Shown: positions 17,425 through 26,840 of the stretch, piece by piece
Position numbering within the stretch: the first letter of the stretch is position 1
Layout of the letters: each line of letters starts with the position of its first letter
NCBI GenBank assembly: GCA_965225935.1
Contig: CBDDCC010000011.1
Coordinates: forward strand, 248,001-312,000
From: CALJXB01 sp965225935
Lineage (GTDB): Bacteria; Pseudomonadota; Alphaproteobacteria; Kiloniellales; JAKSDN01
Reading direction: 5' to 3'
DNA: 64,000 nucleotides
Notes under the pieces: model-generated
The model's input: the letters and a program-made list of their open reading frames with translations, nothing else
The model's database searches: none
Told to the model about the DNA's origin: nothing
Made by a program: the position numbers and the translations under genes

Positions 17425-17615
17425 TCTCCTGTCAAAATCCGGTGACGCCTGTTCTTGCCCCGACGCAGATCTGAAAGCGCCTGCCCCGCCAGATCGGTCA
17501 AGCCGAGAACCTCGTCCAATTCTCGGAATGCCAGAAGTCCGGCGTCGGAGGTGATCTTGCTGCCGTGGAATTCGAGCTTCAGACGACGGTCGAAGTCGAC
17601 CCGCAGCGGCGCCAT
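17421..17615 (-). pseudogene. IS1380-family transposase, N-terminal remnant
   Basis: About 64 codons survive of a transposase normally around 430-450 residues. The text RRLKLEFHGSKITSDAGLLA, then FRELDEVLGLTDLAG and LSDLRRGKNRRH, is the typical N-terminus of IS1380 transposases. The frame ends right after this in an unrelated RILTGD and stop. The ATG at 17615 is the family-like start; the frame is open to 17672. No terminal inverted repeat or second half of the element is visible, so it is an old scrap. It indicates past rearrangement in the 15.4-19.6 kb region. Confidence 0.85.
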
Positions 17616-17807
17616 TTTGGGGTCACCCGCCGGGTGAAGCGGCCTCGAACCGACGTGGTGATGGTATTCCATTGATTCTTATAGCAGAATCATTGAAGTG
17701 GGCCAGCAAATTCGAACTTCATCTGGCAAATCCGGGATCAAATCGACCGGCCTGAATAGGGATATGCGGCCTGTCCGCTGACTTCTTGCAAGCGAGGGAG
17801 ACTCCAA

Positions 17808-18194
17808 GTGCCAATAGTCAGACACAACCCCAACGACGTTTTTCCGCAGTACAAAAACTACAGCCATGCGATTGAAGTGAGTGCCGACTCACGCCTTCTG
17901 TTCATCAGTGGGCTTAACGGGTACGAAATCGACAGGGAGACCATGCCAGAGACCTTCACCGAGCAAGCCGATCTCGTGTGGGGTCACATCGGCGCAATAT
18001 TGAAGTCGGCAGGAATGGATTACAGAAACATCGTCTCCTTGCGCACCTATCTGTCCGACCCGAAGTACCGTGAAGAAAACAATCAAACGAGTATGAAGTA
18101 CTTGGGCGCGAATGAACCTTCGTCGACCGTAGTTTGTTGCCAGCTTCTAGAGTCGAAATGGAAGTTGGAGATTGAAGCTGTGGCTGCAGCCTAA
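17808..18194 (+). CDS. RidA/YjgF family protein
   Basis: This 128-residue Rid-family protein would hydrolyse reactive enamine/imine intermediates released by PLP enzymes, protecting other enzymes. It shows the usual HAIEVSADSRLLFISGLNG start, TEQADLVWGHIGAILKSAGM helix and VSLRTYLSD strand. The canonical arginine of RidA (R105 in E. coli, in a PAR-S/T-x-V context) is not obvious: the end reads NEPSSTVVCCQLLES. It may therefore belong to a Rid subgroup without confirmed deaminase activity. It begins at a GTG with GAGGGAG seven bases upstream. The next gene encodes a PLP-dependent enzyme that may act on hydroxy-amino acids, so a partnership is plausible. Confidence 0.88.
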   Translation: MPIVRHNPNDVFPQYKNYSHAIEVSADSRLLFISGLNGYEIDRETMPETFTEQADLVWGHIGAILKSAGMDYRNIVSLRTYLSDPKYREENNQTSMKYLGANEPSSTVVCCQLLESKWKLEIEAVAAA

Positions 18195-18414
18195 AAGGAT
18201 GAGTAATTGCTTGGGCAATGGCCCTAAGTGGAACGACTACGTTCGAGGTTGTCGAACGAGCGCGTGTGCTTATTGTGGGCCCGGCTAGCGACTCTCCACG
18301 GTTGCTTGCCCATGCATTCGGTTCCGTTGACCGGGCGGTTTCAAACCGATGGGCCCGGAATTGGACACGCGGCCTGTCTGCTGGTTTGCTGCAAGGGAAC
18401 AATGTCTCGAAGAG

Positions 18415-19596
18415 ATGATCGCGGTGCCCACAATGATAGACCGGTCGGATACGGGCGGCCACGAGGTCGGCTACAACATTCCGGCTGCCATCGGGATGGA
18501 CGAGTCGGAGGTCCATACCCCCTGTTTGCTCCTCGATCTGGATGCGCTCGAACGAAACGTCAAGAAAATGGGCGAGATGGCTGCCCGTTTCGGCGTGCGC
18601 CATAGGGCTCACGCCAAGACGCACAAGTCCGTCGACATCGCCATGCTGCAGCAGGAGCTGGGCGGCGCTTGCGGCGTATGTTGTCAGAAAGTGTCCGAGG
18701 CCGAGGCCTTTGCGCGTGGAGGACTGAAGGACATCCTCATATCCAATCAGGTGCGAGATCCGGCGAAGATCGACCGGCTGGCCCGCCTTCCCAGGCTTGG
18801 GACCCGCACCATCGTTTGCGTGGATGACTTGGAGAACGTGCCGGCACTGTCGAAGGCGGCAAGTCTGCATGGGACGGTGATTGAATGCCTTGTGGAGATC
18901 GACTGCGGCGCTGCCCGCTGCGGCGTCTCGACGAAGGCCGACGCTGTCGCGATCGCAAAGGCGATTCGCGATGCCCCTGGTCTCGGATTCTCGGGCGTTC
19001 AGTCCTATCAAGGCAATGCGCAACATCTCGAGACCTATGACGAGCGCAAGCGGGCGATCGACAGCGCCGTTGCCATCACGGGGGACACCCTGGAGGCACT
19101 GTCTGAGGCAGGGTTCGCATGCGAGATCGTGGGCGGCGGCGGCACCGGGAGCCTCCACTTCGAGGGCGGCTCCAGTGTCTACAATGAGCTGCAGTGCGGC
19201 TCCTACGCTCTCATGGATGCCGCCTATGGTCGCATACGGGACGAACATGGCAGTCGTATCGACGACGGAGAGTGGGAAAACGCGCTCTTCGTTCTAACGT
19301 CTGTTATGAGCACCGCTATTGCCGGCCGACCGGTTTGTGATGCGGGGTTGAAGTCCCACAGCGTCGATAGCGGTTTGCCGATCATTCATAGACGAGAAGA
19401 CCTAGCCTACATCGAACCATCCGACGAGCACGGCGTGATCATCGATCCCAATCGAACGCTTCGCGTTGGCGACAGACTCAGACTCGTGCCTGGACACTGC
19501 GACCCCACCTGCAACCTCCACGATTGGTACGTGGGTCTGCGAAATGGCAAGGTCGAGACGGTTTGGCCCGTCGCGGCGCGGGGTTTGTCCTATTGA
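18415..19596 (+). CDS. D-threonine aldolase / D-3-hydroxyaspartate aldolase-type PLP enzyme
   Basis: This is a fold-type III PLP enzyme of the DSD1/D-threonine aldolase group, about 393 residues, needing a divalent metal. The N-terminal alanine-racemase-like barrel has HTPCLLLDLDALERNVKKM and the PLP lysine in HRAHAKTHKS near residue 67. VEIDCGAARCGV and IVGGGGTGSLHFE are typical. The C-terminal metal site is GHCDPTCNLHDW near residue 362. Related enzymes cleave D-threonine or 3-hydroxyaspartate to glycine plus an aldehyde or glyoxylate, or dehydrate D-serine or 3-hydroxyaspartate; sequence reading does not separate these. Start candidates are ATG 18415 and 18433. The upstream 220 bases hold no gene. 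It follows RidA in the same direction. Confidence 0.88.
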   Translation: MIAVPTMIDRSDTGGHEVGYNIPAAIGMDESEVHTPCLLLDLDALERNVKKMGEMAARFGVRHRAHAKTHKSVDIAMLQQELGGACGVCCQKVSEAEAFARGGLKDILISNQVRDPAKIDRLARLPRLGTRTIVCVDDLENVPALSKAASLHGTVIECLVEIDCGAARCGVSTKADAVAIAKAIRDAPGLGFSGVQSYQGNAQHLETYDERKRAIDSAVAITGDTLEALSEAGFACEIVGGGGTGSLHFEGGSSVYNELQCGSYALMDAAYGRIRDEHGSRIDDGEWENALFVLTSVMSTAIAGRPVCDAGLKSHSVDSGLPIIHRREDLAYIEPSDEHGVIIDPNRTLRVGDRLRLVPGHCDPTCNLHDWYVGLRNGKVETVWPVAARGLSY

Positions 19597-19667
19597 GGCC
19601 TGCCGGAGTTCGATGACTTTCGAGTCGGCCTGAAAGCCGAGGGTAGGGGCGTGGCGCTGGCGTTGCA

Positions 19668-20345
19668 TTGACGGGCGAGGGGGCCTTGCACCACCATCGC
19701 GGCCGGCCCAAGTTGCGCAAGGCGGATCCACCCTTGGCGAAGAAGTCCCGCAAAGCCCCTTCCGAGTCGTCCCGGGCCTGGCAGCGCATGCTGTCCGGCC
19801 GGCGGCTCGACCTGCTGGACCCCTCGCCGCTGGATGTGGAGATCGAGGACATCGCCCAGGGGCTCTCCCGGGTCGCCCGCTGGAACGGCCAGACCGAAGG
19901 CGACTGGGCCTACAGTGTAGCCCAGCACTCGCTCCTGGTGGAAGGGCTGGTGGCGCGCTTCCGGCCCAAAGCGCCCGTCGCCTGGCAACTGGCCGCCCTG
20001 CTGCACGACGCGCCGGAGTACGTGGTGGGCGACCTGATCACCCCCTTCAAGGCCGCCGTGGGTCTCGACTACAAGGCATTGGAGAAACGCCTGCAGGCGG
20101 CGATCCACATCCGCTTCGGCCTGCCCGCGGCGCTGCCGGAAAGCGCGAGCGCCCTCATCAAGCGGGCCGACCGGGCCGCCGCCTACCTGGAGGCGACCCA
20201 GCTCGCCGGCTTCTCCCAGGGCGAGGCCCACCGCTACTTCGGCCGGCCGCGCGACCTAGACCGGCTGCGCCTCGAGCCCTGGCCGCCCGGCGAGGCCAAG
20301 GACCGCTTTCTCGACCGCTTCGAAGAGCTGACCGGGCAGCCTTGA
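19668..20345 (+). CDS. HD-domain phosphohydrolase (YfbR-like)
   Basis: This is a metal-dependent phosphohydrolase of the HD superfamily, close to the YfbR 5'-deoxynucleotidase type. The HD site is visible as ARWNGQT, YSVAQHSLLVEGL (first His), LAALLHDAPEYVVGDLITPF (HD pair), and a later KRADRAAAYLEA (last Asp). Family members remove phosphate from deoxynucleoside monophosphates; the substrate here is not certain. The frame begins at a TTG at 19668. The first conserved residues (AWQRMLSGRRLDLLDP) start about 37 codons later, so a TTG at 19734 is an equally good start. It precedes hpnB by about 80 bases but has no obvious link to hopanoids. Confidence 0.86.
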   Translation: MTGEGALHHHRGRPKLRKADPPLAKKSRKAPSESSRAWQRMLSGRRLDLLDPSPLDVEIEDIAQGLSRVARWNGQTEGDWAYSVAQHSLLVEGLVARFRPKAPVAWQLAALLHDAPEYVVGDLITPFKAAVGLDYKALEKRLQAAIHIRFGLPAALPESASALIKRADRAAAYLEATQLAGFSQGEAHRYFGRPRDLDRLRLEPWPPGEAKDRFLDRFEELTGQP

Positions 20346-20427
20346 GGTACGTATCCGTGACTGGCGCGGCGCGGTCCGATGACCTATTGCTGTGCCCCGA
20401 AATCGGGATCGTCGTCACAGCTTTACC

Positions 20428-21633
20428 ATGAGCCAGTTCCTCGCCGGACCAGCCCTCCTGCCGCTCGCCGTCTGGCTTTACCTTGTGTTGCTGCGTAGCG
20501 GCTTCTGGCGCGCCGACGTGCGTCTGGGGAGGGACGGCGAAACGGATGGCGTCTGGCCCGCCGTGACGGCGCTGGTGCCGGCCCGCAACGAGGCGACGGT
20601 GATCGCAGAGGCGGTCGCTTCCCTGCTCACCCAGGACTATCCGGGTCCCTTCCGCGTCGTCGTGGTCGACGACGACAGCAGCGACGGCACGGCTGAGGCG
20701 GCCCTGGCCGCGGGCGCGCGGCTGGGAGCCGGGGAGCGGATGACGCTGGTGACGGCCGCGCCGAAGGGGCCGGGCTGGGCCGGCAAGCTCTGGGCCCTCG
20801 ACCAGGGCCTGGCCGAGGTTCGGCGCGCCGGCCCCGTGCCCCACTACTTCTGGCTCACCGACGCGGACATCGCCCATGGGCCGGACACTCTGCGGCGCCT
20901 GGTCGCCAAGGCTGGTCGGGAGCGCCGAAGCCTGGTCTCGCTGATGGTGCGCCTCTCCTGCCAGGACTTCTGGGAGCGCTTGCTGATCCCGCCCTTCGTG
21001 TTCTTCTTCCAGAAGCTCTATCCCTTCTCCTGGGTCGCCGACCCGAAGCGCGCCACCGCGGCGGCGGCGGGCGGCTGCGTCCTGGTCGAGGCCGAGGCCC
21101 TGTGGGCAGCGGGCGGCTTCGCCGCCATCAAGGGCGCCCTCATCGACGACTGCGCCCTCGCGGCGCTGATCAAGCGGTCGACCCGCGGAAAGGGAGAGGG
21201 GATCTGGCTCGGTCTCGCCGACGACAGCCACTCGATCCGGCCCTACGAGGGCCTCGGGGAGATCTGGGACATGGTGGCCCGCAGCGCCTACACCCAGCTC
21301 CGCACCTCGCCGCTGCTGCTCGCCGGCACGCTGCTGGGCATGGCGGTTACCTACTTGGCGCCGCCGCTCCTGCTGCTGCTCTGGCCCTGGCACGGCTCCA
21401 CCCTCGCCGCGCTGTCGGGGGCCGTTGCCTGGGCGCTCATGGCGGCGGCCTACCTGCCGACCCTCAGGCTCTACGGTCAGCCGGCCTGGCAGGCCCTCAC
21501 GCTGCCGCTGAGCGCCGTCTTCTACACGGCCATGACCTTCGATTCCGCGCTGCGCCACTGGCGCGGCCGGGGCGGGCTCTGGAAGGGGCGGGTGGCCGCC
21601 AGGCCCCTGGAAGACGGCGCGGCCCAAGGCTAG
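20428..21633 (+). CDS. hpnB: Hopanoid biosynthesis-associated glycosyltransferase HpnB
   Basis: This is a family-2-type membrane glycosyltransferase found in hopanoid clusters, 401 residues from the ATG at 20428. It has an N-terminal membrane segment (LAGPALLPLAVWLYLVLL), the GT2 nucleotide-binding motif VVDDDSSDGTAEAAL near residue 90, and a DAD-type motif in YFWLTDADIAHGPDTL near 150. Three to four membrane helices lie at the C-terminus. Its exact reaction is not settled; family context suggests sugar attachment or another modification of the hopanoid head group. It is the first gene of the hpnB-C-D-E-shc-G run, 30 bases before hpnC. Confidence 0.92.
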   Translation: MSQFLAGPALLPLAVWLYLVLLRSGFWRADVRLGRDGETDGVWPAVTALVPARNEATVIAEAVASLLTQDYPGPFRVVVVDDDSSDGTAEAALAAGARLGAGERMTLVTAAPKGPGWAGKLWALDQGLAEVRRAGPVPHYFWLTDADIAHGPDTLRRLVAKAGRERRSLVSLMVRLSCQDFWERLLIPPFVFFFQKLYPFSWVADPKRATAAAAGGCVLVEAEALWAAGGFAAIKGALIDDCALAALIKRSTRGKGEGIWLGLADDSHSIRPYEGLGEIWDMVARSAYTQLRTSPLLLAGTLLGMAVTYLAPPLLLLLWPWHGSTLAALSGAVAWALMAAAYLPTLRLYGQPAWQALTLPLSAVFYTAMTFDSALRHWRGRGGLWKGRVAARPLEDGAAQG

Positions 21634-21663
21634 ACTCTGCCGCCGAGCCGACACCTGCCCCGA

Positions 21664-22590
21664 ATGCCGAGCGCCATGCCCCAGAGCGAAACCGCCGCCC
21701 CGCCGCCCGAATCGGCCGCAGCCGACTATGGGCAGGCCGCGGAGACGCCGTCCGGCAAGGGCTCGGGCGACGAGAACTTCCCCGTCGGCTCCTGGCTGCT
21801 GCCGGCCCGCCTGCGTCCTCACGTGGCCAAGTTCTACGCCTTCGCCCGGGCCATCGACGACATCGCCGACAATCCGGACCTGGCGCCCGAGGACAAGATC
21901 CGCCGCCTCGACCGCTTGGAGCAGGCCATCACCGGGCGCGAAACCGGGGATCCGGCGCTCGCCACCGCCCACCGCCTGCGCGCCAGCCTGACGGAGACCG
22001 GGGTGACGGCCCAGCATTGCGTCGACCTGGTGGCCGCCTTCAAGCGGGACGCGGTCAAGCTGCGCTACGACGACTGGGACGACCTGCTGGGCTACTGCGA
22101 GCTCTCGGCCAATCCTGTCGGGCGCTACCTGCTCGACCTGCACGGCGAGGATCGGGCCGGCTATCCGGCGAGCGACGGCCTCTGCAGCGCCCTCCAGGTG
22201 ATCAACCACCTGCAGGACTGCGGCGACGATTATCGCAACCTCGACCGGGTCTACCTGCCCCGGGACTGGATGGGCGAGTCGGGGATCACGGTGGAGGCCC
22301 TGGCCGGATCCTCCTCATCCGCCGGCCTGCGCCGGGTTCTGGACCTCTGCCTGGACGGCACCGACGGTCTGCTCGACCTCGCCGACAGCCTGGCCGGCCG
22401 GCTGCGCTCCCGCCATCTGGCGCTGGAATCTGCGGTCATCGTCGCCCTCGCCCACCGGCTGGTGCGGGAGCTGCGCCGACGCGATCCCCTGGCCGAGCGG
22501 GTCGTCCTGGGCAAGGGTCAGGTCTTGCGGGCCGCCGTGCCCGCCGCCGGCAGCGAGCTGATCCGCCGAATTCTCGGCCGGTCCCGATGA
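21664..22590 (+). CDS. hpnC: Hydroxysqualene synthase HpnC
   Basis: HpnC converts presqualene diphosphate to hydroxysqualene in the three-step HpnCDE route from farnesyl diphosphate to squalene. It has 308 residues with trans-isoprenyl-synthase helices. The first aspartate motif is AFARAIDDIADNPDL near residue 60. The second is QDCGDDYRNLDRVYLP near residue 186. ELSANPVGRYLLDLHG near 145 is typical. The N-terminal 35 residues are poorly conserved, and an ATG at 21676 is an alternative start. Its stop overlaps the ATG of hpnD (ATGA). Confidence 0.94.
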   Translation: MPSAMPQSETAAPPPESAAADYGQAAETPSGKGSGDENFPVGSWLLPARLRPHVAKFYAFARAIDDIADNPDLAPEDKIRRLDRLEQAITGRETGDPALATAHRLRASLTETGVTAQHCVDLVAAFKRDAVKLRYDDWDDLLGYCELSANPVGRYLLDLHGEDRAGYPASDGLCSALQVINHLQDCGDDYRNLDRVYLPRDWMGESGITVEALAGSSSSAGLRRVLDLCLDGTDGLLDLADSLAGRLRSRHLALESAVIVALAHRLVRELRRRDPLAERVVLGKGQVLRAAVPAAGSELIRRILGRSR

Positions 22591-23456
22591 CCGCCGCAGA
22601 GAGCCTGGCCCCCGCCGATCTGGCGGCGGCCCGGGAGCACGCCCGGGACGTGGCCTTCCGCTCAGGCTCCTCGTTCCTCTTGGGCATGCGGGTACTGCCC
22701 CGGGCGCGGCGCGAAGCCATGTACGCCATCTACGCCTTCTGCCGGGAGGTCGACGACATCGCCGACGGTTCCGGCGAGGTGGCGGAGAAGCTGGCGGCGC
22801 TCGCCGCCTGGAGGGCCGAGATCGAGCGGCTCTTTGAGGGCCGCCCGGACCGTCCCACGGCGCGGGCACTGCTCAACGCCGTGGAGGACTTCGGTCTGCC
22901 CAAGACCGAGTTCCTGGCGGTCATTGACGGTATGGAGATGGACGCCCGCGAGGCCATGCGGGCGCCCAGCCGGGCCGAGCTGGAGGCCTATTGCCGTCGA
23001 GTCGCCGGCGCCGTCGGCTGCCTCTCGATCCGGGCTTTCGGCGCCGAGGGGCCGGCCGCCGAGGAGCTGGCCGTGGTCCTCGGCGAGGCCTTGCAGTTCA
23101 CCAACGTGCTGCGGGACCTGGACGAAGACGCCGCGCGCGGGCGCCTTTACCTACCGGCCGAGCCGCTGGCCGAGGCCGGGATCCAGGTCACGTCGGCGGC
23201 TGCCGTTCTCGCCCACCCGGCTCTCGACGGGGTCTGCCGCGGCCTGGCGGCGGACGCGCGCCATCGCTTCGCCCGCAGCGCCGAGCTGATCGAGGCCTGC
23301 GACCGGCGGGCGGTGCGGCCGGCCGTACTCATGATGGAGGTCTACCGGCGCGTCCTCGACCGCCTGGAAGAGCGCGGCTGGGCGCCGCCGCGGACGCCGG
23401 TGCGGGTCTCTCGGCCCGAGAAGATCTGGCTCGCCCTGCGCTTCGGCCTTTTCTAG
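22587..23456 (+). CDS. hpnD: Presqualene diphosphate synthase HpnD
   Basis: HpnD couples two farnesyl diphosphates to presqualene diphosphate. It has 289 residues. SSFLLGMRVLPRARREAMYA leads to the first metal motif FCREVDDIADGSGE near residue 50. The second is TNVLRDLDEDAARGRLYLP near residue 170. YCRRVAGAVGCLS near 135 is typical of the squalene/phytoene synthase family. The start overlaps the hpnC stop by four bases. The TAG stop is immediately followed by the ATG of hpnE, so the genes are tightly coupled. Confidence 0.95.
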   Translation: MTAAESLAPADLAAAREHARDVAFRSGSSFLLGMRVLPRARREAMYAIYAFCREVDDIADGSGEVAEKLAALAAWRAEIERLFEGRPDRPTARALLNAVEDFGLPKTEFLAVIDGMEMDAREAMRAPSRAELEAYCRRVAGAVGCLSIRAFGAEGPAAEELAVVLGEALQFTNVLRDLDEDAARGRLYLPAEPLAEAGIQVTSAAAVLAHPALDGVCRGLAADARHRFARSAELIEACDRRAVRPAVLMMEVYRRVLDRLEERGWAPPRTPVRVSRPEKIWLALRFGLF

Positions 23457-24734
23457 ATGGCATCGGGCGACGGCGCGCAGCAGACCGTGCACGTGGTCGG
23501 CGCCGGGATCGCGGGCCTCGCCTGCGCGGTCCGGCTGGCGCTGGGCGGCCACCGGGTGCGGCTCTACGAAGCGGCCGGGCAGACCGGCGGCCGCTGCCGC
23601 TCCTATCACGACCGCCAGCTCGACCGGACGATCGACAACGGCAACCACGTCCTGCTCAGCGCCAACCGGGAGGCGCTCTCCTATGTGGAGGAGATCGGCG
23701 CCCGGGCGAGCCTCACCGGTCCGGGCCGCGCCGCCTTTCCCTTCGTCGATCTGGCGACCGGCGAGCGCTGGACCCTGCGGCCCGGCCGCGGGCGGGTGCC
23801 CTGGTGGCTGCTGGACCCGCGACGGCGTATCCCCGGCACCCGGCTCGGTGCCTATCTGAAGGGATTGCGGCTCGCCTTGGCCGGGCCCTCGGCGACCGTG
23901 GCGGAGGTGCTGGACCCCGGTGACCCCCTCTGGCCGCGCTTCTGGGAGCCCTTGACCGTCGCCGCCCTCAATACGGCGCCGGCGGAGGCCTCGGCCCGGC
24001 TGCTGTGGCTGGTGCTGCGCGAGAGCTTCCTCAAGGGCGAAGCCGCCTGCCGGCCCCTGATCCCCCGCGACGGCCTGGCCGAGACCTTCGTCGAGCCGGC
24101 GCTCGCCCGGCTGCGGCAAGCGGACGCGGAGGTCGCCTTCAATTGGCGCCTGCGCGCCCTCGAGCTGGAGGAGTGGGCCGTGCAAGCCCTCGACTTCGGC
24201 GCCGAGCGGGTCGTGCTGGGCCCCGGCGACCGGGTCGTGCTGGCGCTGCCGCCGACCGTTGCCGGCGAGCTGCTGCCCGATCTCTCGATCCCGGACGACA
24301 GCCGGCCCATCGTCAACGTTCACATCCGACTGGAGCGGCCGCCGGCTCTGCTGGCCGAGCTGCCGTTCCTCGGCCTGGTGGGCGGCTGGGCCGACTGGCT
24401 CTTCGTCCGGGGCGACGTTGTGAGCCTGACGGTGAGCGCCGCCGATGCACTCGCGGAGGAGGACAACGAGAGCGTCGGCTATCGCCTCTGGCTGGACACG
24501 GCCAAGGCTCTCGGCCTGCCGCACGAGCCCCGGCCGCCACTACGGGTGATCAAGGAGCGCCGCGCCACCTTCGCCCAGACCCCGGCCTCGCTGGCGCGCC
24601 GCCCGCCGGCGCGGACCCGCTGGCGCAACCTGCTGCTGGCCGGCGACTGGACCGACACGGGCTATCCGGCCACCATCGAGAGCGCCGTCAGGTCGGGGCG
24701 CGCGGCGGCCCGGATCGTCGAAAAGGGGCCATAG
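23457..24734 (+). CDS. hpnE: Hydroxysqualene dehydroxylase HpnE
   Basis: HpnE is an FAD-dependent amine-oxidase-fold enzyme that reductively removes the hydroxyl of hydroxysqualene to give squalene. It has 425 residues. The FAD-binding N-terminus is VVGAGIAGLACAVRLALGGH followed by RVRLYEAAGQTGGRCRS. The C-terminal FAD contact is LLLAGDWTDTGYPATIESAV. It starts directly after the hpnD stop. Together with HpnC and HpnD it forms the complete bacterial squalene route, so no classic eukaryotic-type squalene synthase is needed. Confidence 0.94.
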   Translation: MASGDGAQQTVHVVGAGIAGLACAVRLALGGHRVRLYEAAGQTGGRCRSYHDRQLDRTIDNGNHVLLSANREALSYVEEIGARASLTGPGRAAFPFVDLATGERWTLRPGRGRVPWWLLDPRRRIPGTRLGAYLKGLRLALAGPSATVAEVLDPGDPLWPRFWEPLTVAALNTAPAEASARLLWLVLRESFLKGEAACRPLIPRDGLAETFVEPALARLRQADAEVAFNWRLRALELEEWAVQALDFGAERVVLGPGDRVVLALPPTVAGELLPDLSIPDDSRPIVNVHIRLERPPALLAELPFLGLVGGWADWLFVRGDVVSLTVSAADALAEEDNESVGYRLWLDTAKALGLPHEPRPPLRVIKERRATFAQTPASLARRPPARTRWRNLLLAGDWTDTGYPATIESAVRSGRAAARIVEKGP

Positions 24735-24890
24735 AATCGCCCGGTCCGGAGGCCATACAACTGTTTCGCCGACACGGGAGCGTGAACGGGAGCGCGGGCC
24801 GGTGGGGATTGGCTTTCCGAGCGACAAGGGGTATCAATCGACCCTTCTCAGGGGATTCCCCCCGATTCACCATCATCTGGAGGCAGTAGA

Positions 24891-26840
24891 TTGACCATGC
24901 GGGCCGTCGCCGGGCTGGACCTCTGGACCCAGGAGCTCGATCAGGTCATCGACAGCGCGAGCGAGGCCCTGAAGGCCCGCCAGCGCGACGACGGCCATTG
25001 GATCTTCGAATTCGAGGCCGACGCGACCATCTCCTCGGAGTACGTCATGCTGCGCCACTTCCTCGGCGAGGTGGACGATCCTTTCTCGCGCGAGATCGAG
25101 GCCAAGATCGGCCGCTACCTGCGCGCCCGGCAGAACGAGGACGGCAGCTGGCCGCTCTACCGCGACGGCGACATGAACATCAGCGCCACTGTGAAGGCCT
25201 ACCTGGCGCTCAAGCTGATCGGGGACGACCCCGAGGCCCCGCACATGAGAAAGGCCCGCGAGGCGGTTCTTGCGCGCGGCGGGGCGGCCCACGTGAACGT
25301 CTTCACCCGCATCACCATGGCGCTCTTCGGCCTGGTGCCCTGGCGGGCGGTGCCCAACATGCCGGTGGAGATCATGCTGCTGCCGCGGCCCTCGCCGTTC
25401 CACCTGGAGAAGATCTCCTACTGGTCGCGCACGGTGGTGGTGCCGCTCCTGATCCTCTACGCCCTCAAGCCGAAGGCGCAAAATCCGCGCGGCGTGCGGG
25501 TCGACGAGCTCTTTCTCGAGCACCCCGACGACGAGCGTTATCCCATGAATGCGACCGGCACCACGGTGGGCGCCTTCTTCGTCGGCGTCGACCGTGTGCT
25601 GGGCGCCATCGAGCCCCACTTCCCCCGCGGTGCCCGCCAGCGCGCGATCCAGCGGGCGATCGACTTCATGGTCACCCGCCTCAATGGGGAAGACGGCCTC
25701 GGCGGCATCTTCCCGGCGATGGCGAATGCCGTCATGGCGTTCGAGGCTCTGGGCTACTCGCGCGACCATCCCCACGCAGCCGTGGCCCGGCGCTCCGTCG
25801 ACAAGCTGCTGGTGATCCGCGACGACGAGGCTTACTGCCAGCCCTGCCTGTCGCCGATCTGGGACACTTGTCTTGCCATGCACGCTCTCCTTGAGGCGGG
25901 CGAGGATCCGACCGGCCCCGCGCTCAGCAAGGCGAGCGACTGGATGCTGGAGCGCGAGATCACCGACGTGGTGGGCGACTGGAGCTGGAAGCGGCCGACC
26001 CTGCAGCCCGGCGGCTGGGCCTTCCAGTACTGGAACGACTACTACCCCGACGTGGACGACACCGCCGTTGTCGTGCTGGCGCTCGACCGCGCCGGCGAGG
26101 AGCGCACCCGCCCGGCGGTCCGGCGCGCCACCGAGTGGGTCATCGGCATGCAGAGCAGCAACGGCGGCTGGGGCGCCTTCGATGCCGAGAACCAGTACAA
26201 CTACCTGAACAACATCCCCTTCGCCGACCACGGCGCGCTGCTCGATCCGCCGACGGTGGACGTCTCGGCGCGCTGCCTCTCCATGCTGGCGCAGCTCGGC
26301 TACGGCAGGGACCACCCAGCGGTGCGCCGGGCGATCGCCTTCCTCGAGCGCGAGCAGGAGGCTGACGGCTCCTGGTACGGCCGCTGGGGCGTGAACTACG
26401 TCTACGGCACCTGGTCGGCGCTCTCCGCCCTCAACGCAGCCGGTGTGGACGCCCAGTCCCTCATGGTGCGCCGGGCGGTCAACTGGCTGAAGTCGCGCCA
26501 GCGGCCCGACGGCGGCTGGGGCGAGGACTGCGCCACCTACTGGCAGAACCGCCGCAACGAGGTGAAGGCCAGCACGCCTTCCCAGACCGCCTGGGCGCTC
26601 CTCGGCCTGATGGCGGTCGGCGAGGTGCGCAGCGAGGCCGTGCGCCGCGGCGTCGCCTATCTGCTCACGCAGCCGCGCGACGGCTGCAAGTGGCGCGAGG
26701 ACCACTACACCGGGATCGGGTTCCCGCGGGTCTTCTATCTGCGCTACGATGGTTACAGCGCCTACTTCCCACTCTGGGCCCTGGCGCGCTATCGCAACCT
26801 GATCGCCAAGAACGATCCGCACGTCGCTCACGGCATGTGA
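24891..26840 (+). CDS. shc: Squalene-hopene cyclase
   Basis: This is a class II triterpene cyclase that folds squalene to hopene and hopanol at the membrane. It has 649 residues. The catalytic DxDD motif is in YYPDVDDTAVVVLALD near residue 390. QW-type repeats are spread through the chain: QRDDGHW, QNEDGSWPLY, QSSNGGWGAFDAEN, QEADGSWYGRWG, QRPDGGWGED. TTG at 24891 is the probable start because GGAGG ends seven bases before it; the ATG two codons later is too far from that site. 156 bases separate it from hpnE and hold nothing I can name. It overlaps the start of hpnG. Confidence 0.96.
   Translation: MTMRAVAGLDLWTQELDQVIDSASEALKARQRDDGHWIFEFEADATISSEYVMLRHFLGEVDDPFSREIEAKIGRYLRARQNEDGSWPLYRDGDMNISATVKAYLALKLIGDDPEAPHMRKAREAVLARGGAAHVNVFTRITMALFGLVPWRAVPNMPVEIMLLPRPSPFHLEKISYWSRTVVVPLLILYALKPKAQNPRGVRVDELFLEHPDDERYPMNATGTTVGAFFVGVDRVLGAIEPHFPRGARQRAIQRAIDFMVTRLNGEDGLGGIFPAMANAVMAFEALGYSRDHPHAAVARRSVDKLLVIRDDEAYCQPCLSPIWDTCLAMHALLEAGEDPTGPALSKASDWMLEREITDVVGDWSWKRPTLQPGGWAFQYWNDYYPDVDDTAVVVLALDRAGEERTRPAVRRATEWVIGMQSSNGGWGAFDAENQYNYLNNIPFADHGALLDPPTVDVSARCLSMLAQLGYGRDHPAVRRAIAFLEREQEADGSWYGRWGVNYVYGTWSALSALNAAGVDAQSLMVRRAVNWLKSRQRPDGGWGEDCATYWQNRRNEVKASTPSQTAWALLGLMAVGEVRSEAVRRGVAYLLTQPRDGCKWREDHYTGIGFPRVFYLRYDGYSAYFPLWALARYRNLIAKNDPHVAHGM

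Noticed and set aside
18415..19596. Beta-hydroxyaspartate cycle locus
   Set aside because: Only the aldolase-type enzyme is present. Dehydratase, reductase and aminotransferase partners are not visible, so the pathway is not claimed.
26690..26836. Longer hpnG start inside shc
   Set aside because: This part lies in the coding end of shc and has no HpnG-like residues. The GTG overlapping the shc stop fits better.
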